A stretch of DNA of 64,000 nucleotides, taken from positions 9,586,500-9,650,499 of the forward strand of contig NC_037266.1 in NCBI RefSeq assembly GCF_000002425.4. The letters run 5' to 3'. Source of the DNA: Physcomitrium patens. Its lineage: Eukaryota > Streptophyta > Bryopsida > Funariales > Funariaceae. The notes beneath the pieces are model-generated. The model worked only from the letters and a program-made list of their open reading frames with translations, was not told the DNA's origin and made no database searches. Below are positions 23,213 through 35,960 of the stretch, in pieces (positions within the stretch are counted from its first letter, which is position 1; each line of letters starts with the position of its first letter). The translations under genes were made by a program, and so were the position numbers.

Positions 23213-24583
23213 CTAAACATCTCTAACCGTCTTCGGAACTTTCCAAGATATAATTGCTTCTACCTTTTTTGGATCCATCTTCAAGCCCTCTGTAGTCGCA
23301 ATGAAGCCCAAAAATTCCATCTCATTCTGGTGAAATTGACACTTCTCCAACTTGGCGTAGAGTCCTCGTTCGCGTAGTTTTTCAAGAACCAAACAAACGT
23401 GCTTCTCATGTTCTTCTTCATTCTTGGAAAATATCAAAATATCATCCAGATAGATGACAACAAAGTCATCGAGGTACTCCCAAAAGATGTCATTCATCAT
23501 ATGTTGAAAGACCGCTGGAGCATTGGTAAGACCAAAAGGCATGACATTGTACTCAAAATGGCCATACCTTGTACGAAAGGCTGTCTTCCATTCATCTCCT
23601 TCTTTGATTCGCACAAGGTTGTAGGCTCCTCTTAAATCAATCTTTGTAAAAATCCTTGCACGTCCAAGTTGATCTAAGAGGCCGGAGATCAAAAGTAAGG
23701 GATAGCGATTTTTCTTGGTCACCTTGTTGAGTCCTCGGTAGTCCACGCACATCCGCAGTGAGCCATCTTTTTTCTTCACGAATAGGATTGGTGCTCCAGC
23801 TGGCGACTTTGAATGTCGAATAAAATTCTTGGCTAGATTCTCATCGATGTACTTCCGCAATTCTGCCAACTCCGTCTGCGATAGGTTGTATATTGGACCA
23901 AAAGGTGGTTGCGCTCCTTCCTCCAAGTCTATGGCGCAATCATATGGTCGATGTTCCGGCAGTATATCGGCGTTCTTCTTTTGAAACACGTCTTTAAAAT
24001 CCCTATATTGCTCTGGTATATTCGATGTTGAGATATTCTCGCCGCTAGTTGGAGCTGCATAAATGACAAATGGTGCGCCTTCCTTGGACGATCTTAGGAA
24101 CGCTCTCGCTCCAATAAACATGGATTTCTTCATGTAGGTTCTACCAACAGGTTTATTATTATTTTTTTCAGGAAATGTTATCCTTCGTAGCCTCCAATCA
24201 ATGGACGGATTATGATCTTCTAACCAAGAAAGACCAAGGATAACAGGGCTTGATGGGGTTCTAATAATATTAAAAACAACGTGACTACTATGGTCCTTAA
24301 ACACCACTTCTATAGGTTCTGATTCGTGGGTAACGTTGCCTGACAATAAGGGTCGTCCATCTATCACCTCTACGTGAACAGGTTTGGACTTCTGTACTAA
24401 ACGGATCTTGTGGCGTTTAGCAAACTCTTCATCTAAAAAACAAGTAGATGCCCCCGAATCTAATAAAGCTAAATTTTTTTGTTTTTGAGGGCCTAAAAAC
24501 AAAGGAATTGTAAAGCAACGGGCAGGTTGGACAGAGAAGGAGGAACCTGATTGTTGTCGTGATATTAGATTGTCCAGCCGCAC
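23213..24583 (-). pseudogene. Element B protease and reverse transcriptase (stop at end of RT)
   Basis: The 456-codon stretch contains a retropepsin site (LALLDSGASTCFLDEEF) and its ILGLSWL motif. The RT shows LFVKKKDGSLRMCVDYRGLN, KIDLRGAYNLVRIKEGDEWK, MPFGLTNAPAVFQHMMNDIF and an intact YLDDILIFSK catalytic box. The frame ends at TAG just before the conserved [10 protein letters not shown] tether start, where a glutamine codon would be usual. The stretch is in the -1 frame relative to the nucleocapsid ORF. The visible RT active site is intact. Confidence 0.9.
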
Positions 24584-24597
24584 GGTTCCTACTATGG

Positions 24598-24843
24598 CTA
24601 GGCGTCGTCGTTTTCCAAAATCATCGCACTTCTAGTCTTGACAGGGTGCCAATTTTGCTTCTTTGGGCAATTTCCAACCTTGTGACCTTCTTCTCCACAG
24701 TACAAACATAACCCTTCCTTCATACGCTGTTTCTTCTCTGTTGGAGTAAGAGATCGGGCACGCACCGTGTCGATTTGCATGTCTATTGCCTCCGAATGTG
24801 AGTTTAAGCTATTTGCAGACATAGTCACGTCGTAACGAGTCAT
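24598..24843 (-). pseudogene. Element B nucleocapsid
   Basis: The ORF carries an intact CX2CX4HX4C knuckle (CLYCGEEGHKVGNC) after IDMQIDTVRARSLTPTEKKQ. It is in the same frame as the upstream gag ORF but separated from it by one TAA. It ends at TAG 24598-24600, where the protease frame is offset by -1. A GGAAAAC sequence precedes the stop by about ten bases. Confidence 0.85.
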
Positions 24844-24864
24844 TTGGTGTCTTGGACGTTGGTC

Positions 24865-25590
24865 TTAGCGACGTTGGAATAGGCGGTTGTCACACTTTAC
24901 AACTTGGCTAATAGCTTCGTTGAGCGTTTGAGGATCAGGAAGAGATAACAGCAAGTCCTTCACATCATCCTTCAAGCCCCAATAAAACTGACTCACCAAC
25001 GCCTCTTCACCCCAATTAATGTCACTTGCCAATTGTCTGAAATCCAAGGCATAGACTGATGCAGAGCGTGTTCCTTGTCGTAGCGATCGAATCTTTGTTG
25101 TAGCCCATCGAACTTTATCATGCTCGCCAAATGCTTCTGCAAACGCCTCCAAGAATATTTCAAAGTTGCTCAGGATTGGCGATCGCTTCTCGAACAAGGG
25201 AGTAAACCAAGACAGAGCTTGTGTTGTAAGCAAGGTTCCAACAAGCCCAACACGCGCTTCCTCCGTCGGATAACGTTCGGGCTGTAAAATTGTTATCAAC
25301 CTGATTTGGTTGACAAAACCTCGAAACTTGGAACGAGTTCCATCAAACTTATCCGGAAGACTAACTCGAGGCTCCTTTCGTTGTAGGACTACTCGATCTT
25401 GTTGAACTGAAGGTAGAATTGCTTCTTCTGGCGCAGAAGTTTGAGGCTGATATGCTTTAGATGGCGCTATCCCAGATGCTCCATTGTTATGGAGTCCTAC
25501 CATGACTCCTTCGATCTCTGTTGTCCTATGTGACAACGAGGCAAGAGCATTTATGATGGCGTCTAGTTTGGATTCCAAACTTTCAGCCAT
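24865..25590 (-). pseudogene. Element B gag (capsid part)
   Basis: The 241-codon ORF starts MAESLESKLDAIINALASLS. It contains KEPRVSLPDKFDGTRSKFRG then FVNQIRLITILQPERYPTEE, ALSWFTPLFEK and the matrix-capsid signature SQFYWGLKDDVKDLLLSLPD, typical of plant Ty3/gypsy gag. It terminates in TAA right before the nucleocapsid segment in the same frame. The related element C fragment at 27649-27846 preserves FNGTRSKFQGFINQVQLM. Confidence 0.88.
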
Positions 25591-25857
25591 TTTAACGTCT
25601 TAACCTTCGGCTAACCTTCAGAAAGAAGAAAAAAGAGTTTTGACAAGATGACAATATTGGTTTAGAGGAGAGTGCTCCGCAACCTCTAAAACGTCTTAAG
25701 ACTCCAAGATGAAGGGTAATTCACTCTCTCCAAGAAGAATAAGGCTCCAATATTGAGAAAGAAGAGATATCAGTTTAGAGGAGGGTAATCCGCAACCTCT
25801 AAAACACTAGCACACCTTCAAGAAGAGGGGTAATCCGCTCTCTAACAAGAAGGAACT

Positions 25858-25870
25858 AGCTCTCATACCA
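25858..25870 (-). other. Primer-binding-like site of element B, set back from the LTR
   Basis: On the minus strand TGGTATGAGAGCT matches the common initiator-methionine tRNA primer site (TGGTATCAGAGCT) at 12 of 13 positions. It begins 23 bases inside the LTR edge, not directly beside it. The element C counterpart at about 28118-28162 keeps a comparable spacing. Confidence 0.5.
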
Positions 25871-25893
25871 GTGAAAATGCAGTCTCGACAAAC

Positions 25894-26326
25894 TCTCACG
25901 GACACAAAATACAGACTTGAAATCTAACAAGAAGTTCAAGAAGAAGTGGCAGAACTAGATTAAACAGATGAGTACAAGAACAACACCAGAAAGGTGAGCT
26001 AGAACTCCAAGAGATGTGTTGTCGAGACTGAAGAACCCTTCAGCCTCGACTCCTATATATACTACTGAATAGGAAGCTTCTCGACCTACTTCCGCTAACT
26101 AGGATGCTTCTCCAACAACTTCTACTAATTAGGAAACTTCTCAAGCAACTTCCTAGAATCTATTAGAATATTCTAGAATCTTCTAAGAATATTCTTAGAA
26201 CCTTCTAAGAGAATCTTTAGGGAATATTCTAAGAATCTTCAAGAACCTTTTAAAGAATCTTTAGAGAATCTTTAGAGAATATTCTAGAAGAATATTCGAA
26301 GAATCTTCCAATGTATGTCCATGACA
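25894..26326 (-). repeat. 5' LTR of element B
   Basis: This is the promoter-bearing LTR in element orientation. The inner end reads TCTCACGG in place of TGTCACGG, a one-base change from the other LTR. The TATA-like run is at 26054-26061. The outer end touches the GTCGG target duplication at 26327-26331. Confidence 0.93.
26166..26289 (-). promoter_or_regulatory. Heat-shock-element cluster in the 5' LTR of element B
   Basis: All three perfect arrays of the other LTR are retained: four units at 26166-26183, three units at 26233-26245 and three units at 26277-26289. They lie upstream of the TATA run at 26054-26061 in the minus-strand direction. This is where a promoter for the genomic transcript would be, so heat-inducible expression is the prediction. 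Confidence 0.75.
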
Positions 26327-26331
26327 GTCGG

Positions 26332-27138
26332 GCGACTCAATGTGGCCCCGAATACGGGGTTTCGATTCTGTTTCAGGCTGTCCTATTCTCTATGTCATTT
26401 CAGGGAACGTTGTTTTCGGTAAATGGATCTCTTAAAGGTAAAAACGGAGGAGAAAGCTCTGATGGCGGGAGCCAATTTCGGATCTAAGCTCTGACGGTGG
26501 GAGCCAATTCCAGATTGAAGACGGAAGATTGAAGAAATTCAGAGGATAAGGTTAGGGGAAGAATAAGTTTTTGAGAGATTTTTGAAGATCGGGGGGGAGA
26601 GCGAGCTTCATGCTTTGGGCGGGGAAAGAAGAGAGAGAATTGGGTTTTTTTTTTCTTCATAGGATTTTGGGAAGACTGAGGCAATCGTTGCTGAAGTCAG
26701 TGTTGTAATGGTGAATCGGGATTTTTAATGAAGTGGATTTGATTACTCTTGAATGTTTTGTAAAATCGAGTTACGTCTGAGATTGAAGAATTAAAAGGAT
26801 GTCTATAGGATTGAGTATGCGGAGTGAATGAAATTTATTGGGTTAATCTAACAAGACAGTCAGTGGATACAAGATTGTAAGTACAAAGCGGTATCAAAGA
26901 TTAATAGTTTGGATTGTTCGGGGTTCTCTGTAACGTTAAGAGACCTACCGACCGAGACAAAAAGGACTTTGGCGAGCAGTCGAAGGACATCCGTATAGAT
27001 TTAAGGTGTATTCTTTCAGTCGTTTATATTCTAACAGTCAAAAACTGATAGACTGCTTGACTATTGGCGAATCTCCATACTACCTTCTACAGCCAGACGC
27101 CCGACGCGTTCTCGAGCAGGAAAGCACGTAATACGACA
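26332..27138 (+). repeat. 3' LTR of element A, second part
   Basis: This is the remaining 807 bp of the 3' LTR, ending AATACGACA. Together with 19633-20154 it totals 1,329 bp, exactly the length of the 5' LTR. The TATA-like box of the 5' copy is changed here (AAAGGTAAAAAC near 26435). Confidence 0.93.
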
Positions 27139-28162
27139 CCGTCAATTTGCATATCCTCTACTTCTGAATGTATGTGTTGAGGAGGCGTTGGTATTGCCAT
27201 TGAATTATAGTAACATTGAGATCTACCTATTTAACTCTCAAATGAAAATTTGAAATGTCAATTGTCACATTTTTAGCAAAGTTACTTGCTTGACTCAATG
27301 TTTGAAAATCAGGAAAGTTGAGCATCAATTTATTTATTTCTTATTATATCCATAAAAAAATTGGCTAAGAAGTGCAACATCATCTCACATGATATCAGTT
27401 ATAAGTTGTCAAAATTATGAAGTATATAATGTTATGGATTGATTATCTTATTATAAAATATAGATCTTATTGGTTGTAATACAAGTTACATCATGTTCTC
27501 TATATATGGATCGAAACTTTGCTAAAAAAACCTCCAAATTATCCAATATTGAATCTTGTTGTTTAAGAAAAGATGAAAATTATGATAATACTGAATCTAA
27601 AAGAAGTGTGTCAATGAATCTAACTTGTGATCCTGGAGTTGGATAGCTTTAGAATTGAAGTTCAATCATAAGTTGTACTTGATTGATAAATCCTTGAAAT
27701 TTGGATCTTGTACCATTAAACTTCTTAAACATGGCAACGCTTAGTTCTTTAGTATCAAAAAGATGTTCCTCTATAGAAGAAGGGATATAATTGGATGCAA
27801 ATATTGAATCAGCTCCAATCATATCTATATCTTCACTTCTTACCATTCTTGTTACTTCTTATGGTGGTAAATTGAGTTGATGCATCGCAAGCATTAATTC
27901 TTTCAATTGCTCTTGCATTTATACCATTGCACTCTTCAAGAAGCTCTGCTATGATAATACTTAGAAAATAAATGTCTAATATTGCTCAAGACAAGCAGAA
28001 GAGGTGACTTAAGAACAAAGAAGATACTAAGAACAATATTAGTTTAAAAGAGGGTAATCTGTAACTTTTAATATAATTATGTCTTATAAAAAAAATAAAA
28101 ATAAACTACTCTTAATCAAGAGAAGCCAAAGCTTTAATATTGTAAATATATACTTGTCAATT
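27139..28162 (-). pseudogene. Element C, right part: decayed gag and leader
   Basis: After the CCGT duplication the sequence resumes the element C gag exactly where element A interrupted it. The segment at 27649-27846 encodes FKKFNGTRSKFQGFINQVQLM, which aligns with the capsid of element B. The frame is broken before and after, and codons are AT-shifted. The 27960-28160 part corresponds to the leader and primer-site region. Together with 9950-12324 it forms one split, inactive element. Confidence 0.8.
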
Positions 28163-28709
28163 TGTCAAGACCATGAATTGGAAGAAGATGCATAAACTTG
28201 AAAAGTTTGTGTTATTAAAAAAGTAAAAAAATAGCTATAAAGTAGTATGTATATTAAAAAGAAATTGGAATGTCTATTGCCAAAAGACAAAAAAACTAGA
28301 GACTCTTAAATCTAGACTAAAAGCAAGAAAAAAATTGACAATAGTGAAGAAGGCTTCACTCTTGCCTCTATATATACTATCTAACAAAGAGCTACGTGAT
28401 AATGTTTTATAGGACCTTTAATATGTGTTGACTTTCTAAGACACATGCCTTAACTTACAAGGTAAGTTTTTTATGTGTAGGCTACATAGTTAGCTTGTTT
28501 TTCAAGCTACTAACATGTGTGACACATAGCCAACTTGTTGACCATGTTTCTAACCTAAAAAATCAATTAAAGATACCTATAAAGTCAAAGTAATATCTAT
28601 GAAGCTTTTAGGAAGCTTCTAGAGAAGATATTATAGAATTAACTTATTTTTATCTACTTTTATCTAATTATATAAGTAATTATTAATTTACATGTGTATG
28701 TCTGTGATA
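28163..28709 (-). repeat. 5' LTR of element C
   Basis: It starts TGTCAAGACCATGAATTGG and ends near CATGTGTATGTCTGTGATA, matching in layout the LTRs of B (start TGTCACGGACA, end GTATGTCCATGACA) and D. A TATA-like run follows TTGCCTC near 28368. Remnants of GAA/TTC units (GGAAGCTTCTAGAGAAG near 28611) echo the heat-shock-type U3 of element B. Confidence 0.7.
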
Positions 28710-29112
28710 ATTATTCTGATTGATTATCTTATGTTGTATATTGATTCTTATGTTTCTACATTATTGCTTAACTAGATTATATCTTCTACAAAAAGATATC
28801 TTCCAACTACACATACATAATTGAAAGAATGCATATTGAAAACTTTGAAGCTCTGTCATTAATTTATAATTCAAAAAAAAAAAAAAAAAAAAAAAAAAAA
28901 TGTAGCTAGGATCCAAAATTATTCCAAATTCCAATAGCTTTCTATAAGAAATTTGGTTGACATCCATTTGGTGAATAAAGATTCTTTCGTTTCTTTTCTT
29001 TTCTCTATTTTTTTTCTCTTCATTTTTTTTCTTCTTACTAGGTTTCTTCTTTTTTTCACTTTTTTTATTCAATTTTTTAATTAAATTTTATTTTTTAGGA
29101 TTATTAATATAC

Positions 29113-29149
<37 letters not shown>

Positions 29150-29420
29150 AGATCAAATATTCTTCTTTGATTTTCTATCTTAATAATAATAAAAAATTTA
29201 ATGACCATAAACTATTATTATAGGACTTATAATCTAATAATTGATAGATTAAGAAAAAATCTTTTTATCTTAGAAATTTGTATCAAAAAATTCTATCATA
29301 GATTGTAATTTTATACTAGTATTTTTATTTTCTTATTTATCTAAGAATTCCTCTATTAAATCACTAACTTTGTAATTTTAAGCAACATAAGTATATTTTT
29401 TGTACTAAATATATTTGAGA
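28710..29420. other. AT-rich low-complexity DNA
   Basis: The stretch holds a run of 28 A at 28873-28900, a pyrimidine-rich stretch at 28980-29060 and an (AT)n run at 29111-29147. No coding or RNA feature is recognised. Confidence 0.6.
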
Positions 29421-29429
29421 GTTAATTCG

Positions 29430-29580
29430 ATGACTTACAAGTTGACATTGCAATTGCAATCAAATGATTGTGAATTTTGAATAGTTCTTTAGAAAATGGC
29501 ATAAATAGAGAAGGTATGTATATGAATATATTCTAGAAGCATTGAAACTATGGTCATATGATTGCGTCTAAATCATAATT
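29430..29580. repeat. Dispersed repeat, copy 1
   Basis: It resembles 31310-31440, sharing CAATTGCAATCAAA, TTTTGAATAG, TTAGAAAATGGCA and a later TGAAACTATGGTCATATGAT-like stretch, in the same orientation. The other copy lies at the edge of the Rab gene island. Confidence 0.55.
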
Positions 29581-29909
29581 TTAAATTATAATATATAGTT
29601 GTGCTTCCAAGTTTTTTTCATAACCATATTAATTGAAGCGACCTTCAATTTTGTGCATCATGTCAGGTCCATGTATATACAAACATCTCCATATCATCAC
29701 AGAACCATGACTATGCTTAATAGTTGAAATAATAGTCTATTTTGATAGTTCTTGTGGATTATGAATCTTATACCAAACTCTAATAATTGGAAAAAAATCT
29801 ATTAATCTTAGTCTCATCCAAGAATATCATGTGACTTTAATCATCAATAGTCCAACATTCATACTTTTTGGCAAATTTTAAGTGAAACCTAATATTTTTA
29901 CTTGAAAAG

Positions 29910-30110
29910 GTGTCTAGTACAACTAAACTCATATTTGTAGATATAAAAGCTTTTTTACATGTTGCAAAAGAAGAACCAACTTCTATTATTTATGCCATAC
30001 TTATTTCTAGTGGTCAAAAGAATTCAAGTGCATTTCAAGCCAATATGAAGAATATCGAGCTCTTTTTAAGAACAAGAATGGAAATACTTTTTTAGAACAT
30101 CAAACCTAAG
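29910..30110 (+). pseudogene. Chromovirus protease-RT linker fragment, copy 1
   Basis: The ORF at 29910-30095 encodes FVDIKAFLHVAKEEPTSIIY, which aligns with FIGARAFLRSSKEGAPFVIY of element B between protease and RT. The fragment stands alone: no protease precedes it and no RT follows. A second copy of the same linker lies at 30690-30960. Confidence 0.65.
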
Positions 30111-30179
30111 CTCATTGTTCAAAATTTTTCAAAAAAACAACATTTCCACAATATAGGGAGTATGGTTGTTAAATAAATT

Positions 30180-30960
30180 TTAAAATATTAAAGGATAAGT
30201 CTATTTAGTTATAAAAAGGATTGTGTAACTTGAATCTTGTATAATACCTATTGAATGTCTTATTTTCTCTTCAAAAATCACTTCTTGTTTTATAATAGAT
30301 GTTAATTTAGGACCTAAATATCACAAAGCTTTGCTTTGTTAGATTCAAGAATTTTAGTTTATTTTCTAAATCAAGAGTTTGTTAAAAGATATAACATACT
30401 TTTAATAAAGAAAACTAAATCAATACATGTAGAAGTCATAGATAGTTGTTTGTTGTCTTCTAGAAATATTACTTATGAAACCAATTCTATAGAAATAATG
30501 ATTAATAGTCATAATAGCTTTGTGATATTTAATATCACTAGATTTCCATGTAATCTAGTTGTTTTAGGCTAATTGTGACTAAAAAAGTATCACCCTTGAA
30601 GACATTGGATTTCTTATACTCTTGACTTTTTTCAAAGTATAATTAAGAATTTTATAAACCAAGTAAAAATTTATAAGTTTAATGCAACCAAACTTGTATT
30701 TGTAGATGCAAGAGTTTTTTTACATGTTGCAAAAGAAGAACCACCATGCATTATTTATGCCACAATTATTTCTAGTAGTGGAAAGAATTCAAGTACATTT
30801 CAAGCCAATATTAAGATTATTAAGATGTTTTCAAGAAGAAAAATGGAAATGCTTTTTTAGAGCATCATTCCTATGATTGATCAATTGTTATCTAAAAAGA
30901 AGCTTAAGTGCCATTTAGATCAATCTATAATTTATCACAAAATGACATAGAGATCAAAAT
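30180..30960 (+). pseudogene. Chromovirus protease and linker fragment, copy 2
   Basis: The ORF at 30336-30572 encodes a retropepsin-like domain (MLDSRILVYFLNQEFVKRYN, IHVEVIDSCLLSSRNITYE, FVIFNITRFPCNLVVLG) equivalent to the element B protease, with the DSG triad changed to DSR. It is followed at 30690-30860 by the same linker seen at 29910, so the two linkers form a direct repeat about 763 bp apart. No RT follows. It is a decayed plus-strand relative of B, C and D. Confidence 0.75.
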
Positions 30961-31309
30961 AATAAACATATATGAAGCGATGTACAAATTCCATAAATGC
31001 ATCACATATTATTTTTAAAACTCATCTACAACATCTATCAAAACTAAGGACCAAACATTAATAATAAGAAGACATATAACAATCAAGAATACAATTCAAA
31101 TCTAAGATTTTGAACATCTTTAATGATTGGAAAAACTACAATTTAATAAAACTTGTGCAGATTAAACTAAAAAAACTTGTAAAAATCTAAGCAATCTCAA
31201 GTTTTTGTGTAAATGTATTCTATATGATCTACATCTTCTACCACATTGATTGATAGAGCATCATAAAAAGATAAAATCATTCTACTTCTTTGAAGGCAAG
31301 AATTGGCTT

Positions 31310-31440
31310 TACAATTGCAATCAAACTATTAGCGGTTTTGAATAGATTTCTTAGAAAATGGCACATGTGGTGAAGGCACACACATAAATTGCATTGTAGG
31401 AGTACTGAAAATATTATGATATGATAGTAGCTTCTGCAAA
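31310..31440. repeat. Dispersed repeat, copy 2, at the edge of the Rab gene island
   Basis: This is the partner of 29430-29580, slightly less AT-rich. GC content rises sharply from 31,440 onward. Confidence 0.5.
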
Positions 31441-34271
<2,831 letters not shown>

Positions 34272-35039
34272 GGCATCCTTTAGCAAGTTGCGTTTGTAGG
34301 GGCGCCCCTTTTTTCTTGCCTCAGTTTTGTAAAGCAGCTTTTTTTTGGTGAATGGGATTTTATGTTTTTATTTGTGTAGGGTAGTTTCTGGGAACCTTAA
34401 ATTTTGTTTAGATTGTTTTTTTTGTCACCGTATTCGTGGTGGATTTTATTAGAAGCGCTCTGTTTTATCTTACCTGGTTTGGTTGTGGTTATGTTGAATT
34501 TTAGAACTTATCGATTGTGTTTTTGTGGTTTCGTTCTGTTTTGTCCATGTCTTTAGGTATATGTGTTGGTTTCTTGTTTGCTATTTTGGTTGCTTAGTGG
34601 GATTTTGTTATGTATAGTTGTTATTTGTTTTTTGTTCTGTTTTTTGCGGTTTCATGCCTTGTTTTTTGCAGGGTCTTGTGGAATTGCCCAGTTCTTTTTG
34701 TTTTTTTGTTTTGTTTTGTGTTGTTTTTTTTGTTGTGTTTAACTTTTTACGATTTTGAGAAGCTTTCACCTTTCACCCGGGAAGTTTCTTTTATCTTGAG
34801 TGCAGTATCTGGTGGGTTTTGAATTTCTTGTCGTAGTTTTGCTGTTACCAACTGTTAACTGTCACGATGTGATGGTTTTTTTGGGTTTTGTGTTGGTTTT
34901 ACTGTTTGAGAGTGTTGTAGAAGTTTTGTTTCATGTGCCCTACACATGGATGTCCGGTGTGGGGCATTTGTAATGTAGTTTATGGTGCTGTCAAAGGCAT
35001 TGTTTGAGAGATCAAGTGTGTACTTGTGGTCAGTTCGTT

Positions 35040-35075
<36 letters not shown>

Positions 35076-35960
35076 GTGCTGGAATCGTTTCAGGAGTTTT
35101 TTGTGCATTGTCATGTCTTGAAGTTTATAACTTGATGCTCCTGTAAAGCTATCAAGCTCGTATCGTGGTTGTCATGGAGTTTTCGAACGTGTGTGTTAGT
35201 TTCATACTGTCATCATGATAAGTAACGGTTGTTTTACTGTTCTATTTTATATAATAATAATAAAGTCAAATATATCAAATATCAAATATAGAATGTAACT
35301 ACAACAAATTGCAAAGAAGATTACACCAAATTACATATTTTTGTGTGTGCACAATAACAATCTTTATCATGTACATGTTGATATATTGTGTTATAAAATA
35401 TTGTGTTTATGTGTACACAACAAATGGACAAGAAACCAACATATGACGTATTTAATATTTGCTGCTACCAACATATAACCTATTTAATATTTATAATTGT
35501 GAACACATGTTATTAACTAATGCTAGTATTACTCGTGTCTTAATTATCCTATTTGTACAATAATGTGCCAAAGAGAATGTGATGTTGCTTATTATTAACT
35601 AGCATAAGTATTTCATAACCATGGTTAACCTAAAATAATGATTGATATAGAACTATTTTATATTTTTAAAAAATCGAACAGTACATTTCCACACCGTCCC
35701 TCACTAATCAAATATTCCATTAAAATAATTTTCAGTTACAATTCGTAATATATGTTTGATATAAAAAAAAAAATAAAAAAAAAAAAACTTAGTTTACACA
35801 TTTGGTTTAAACACTTGGTCTTTTACCAACTTTTATAACCAGTCACCTTTTCTACCAAGTTCCCAACTTAGTGATATGAATAACCAAATAAATTGAGCAG
35901 CAAACTTCTTTCATCTATATTTTTTGTAATCTACAAAAAAAAAATTGTTACTTGGCAAAC
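34272..35960. other. Rab11 3' region and AT-rich flank
   Basis: The first few hundred bases are T- and G-rich, as expected of a 3' untranslated region. They are followed by an (AT)n run at 35043-35072 and AT-rich DNA with an A-rich tract near 35763-35787. No coding feature is seen. Confidence 0.5.

Larger units (their letters stand above)
20155..26326 (-). mobile_element. Element B: Ty3/gypsy chromovirus nested in element A
   Basis: This 6.2-kb element is read on the minus strand. It has two LTRs (434 and 433 bp) that differ by about 11 substitutions and one single-base indel, and it is flanked by GTCGG. Internal order in its own direction is gag, nucleocapsid, protease, RT, RNase H, integrase and chromodomain, then an additional ORF. 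It is the youngest and best-preserved member of its family in this window. It still has several nonsense codons and is unlikely to move on its own. Its LTRs carry a heat-shock-element cluster upstream of a TATA box. Confidence 0.95.
12325..27138 (+). mobile_element. Element A: Ty3/gypsy retrotransposon, fungal-like lineage, interrupted by element B
   Basis: This is a full-length element with two LTRs of 1,329 bp once the nested element B is removed. It has a purine-rich tract before the 3' LTR and a CCGT target duplication. The coding region 13724-19570 lies almost entirely in one frame, in the order gag, protease, RT, RNase H, integrase. It is broken by four in-frame TAA codons, two in-frame TGA codons and a pair of compensating shifts between about 16,000 and 16,760. 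The two LTRs differ at about 14 of the first 240 aligned bases, so the insertion is not recent. RT motifs such as LYSGYDQF, LPQGTTNSVAHMM and PFLDDVPIKG resemble the Ty3/gypsy branch common in basidiomycete fungi. I see no chromodomain after the integrase. Confidence 0.9.

Noticed and set aside
21180-23377. Plus-strand ORFs such as 21180-21371, 22026-22388, 22355-22666 and 23159-23377
   Set aside because: They lie opposite the well-supported minus-strand pol of element B and show no motif of their own.
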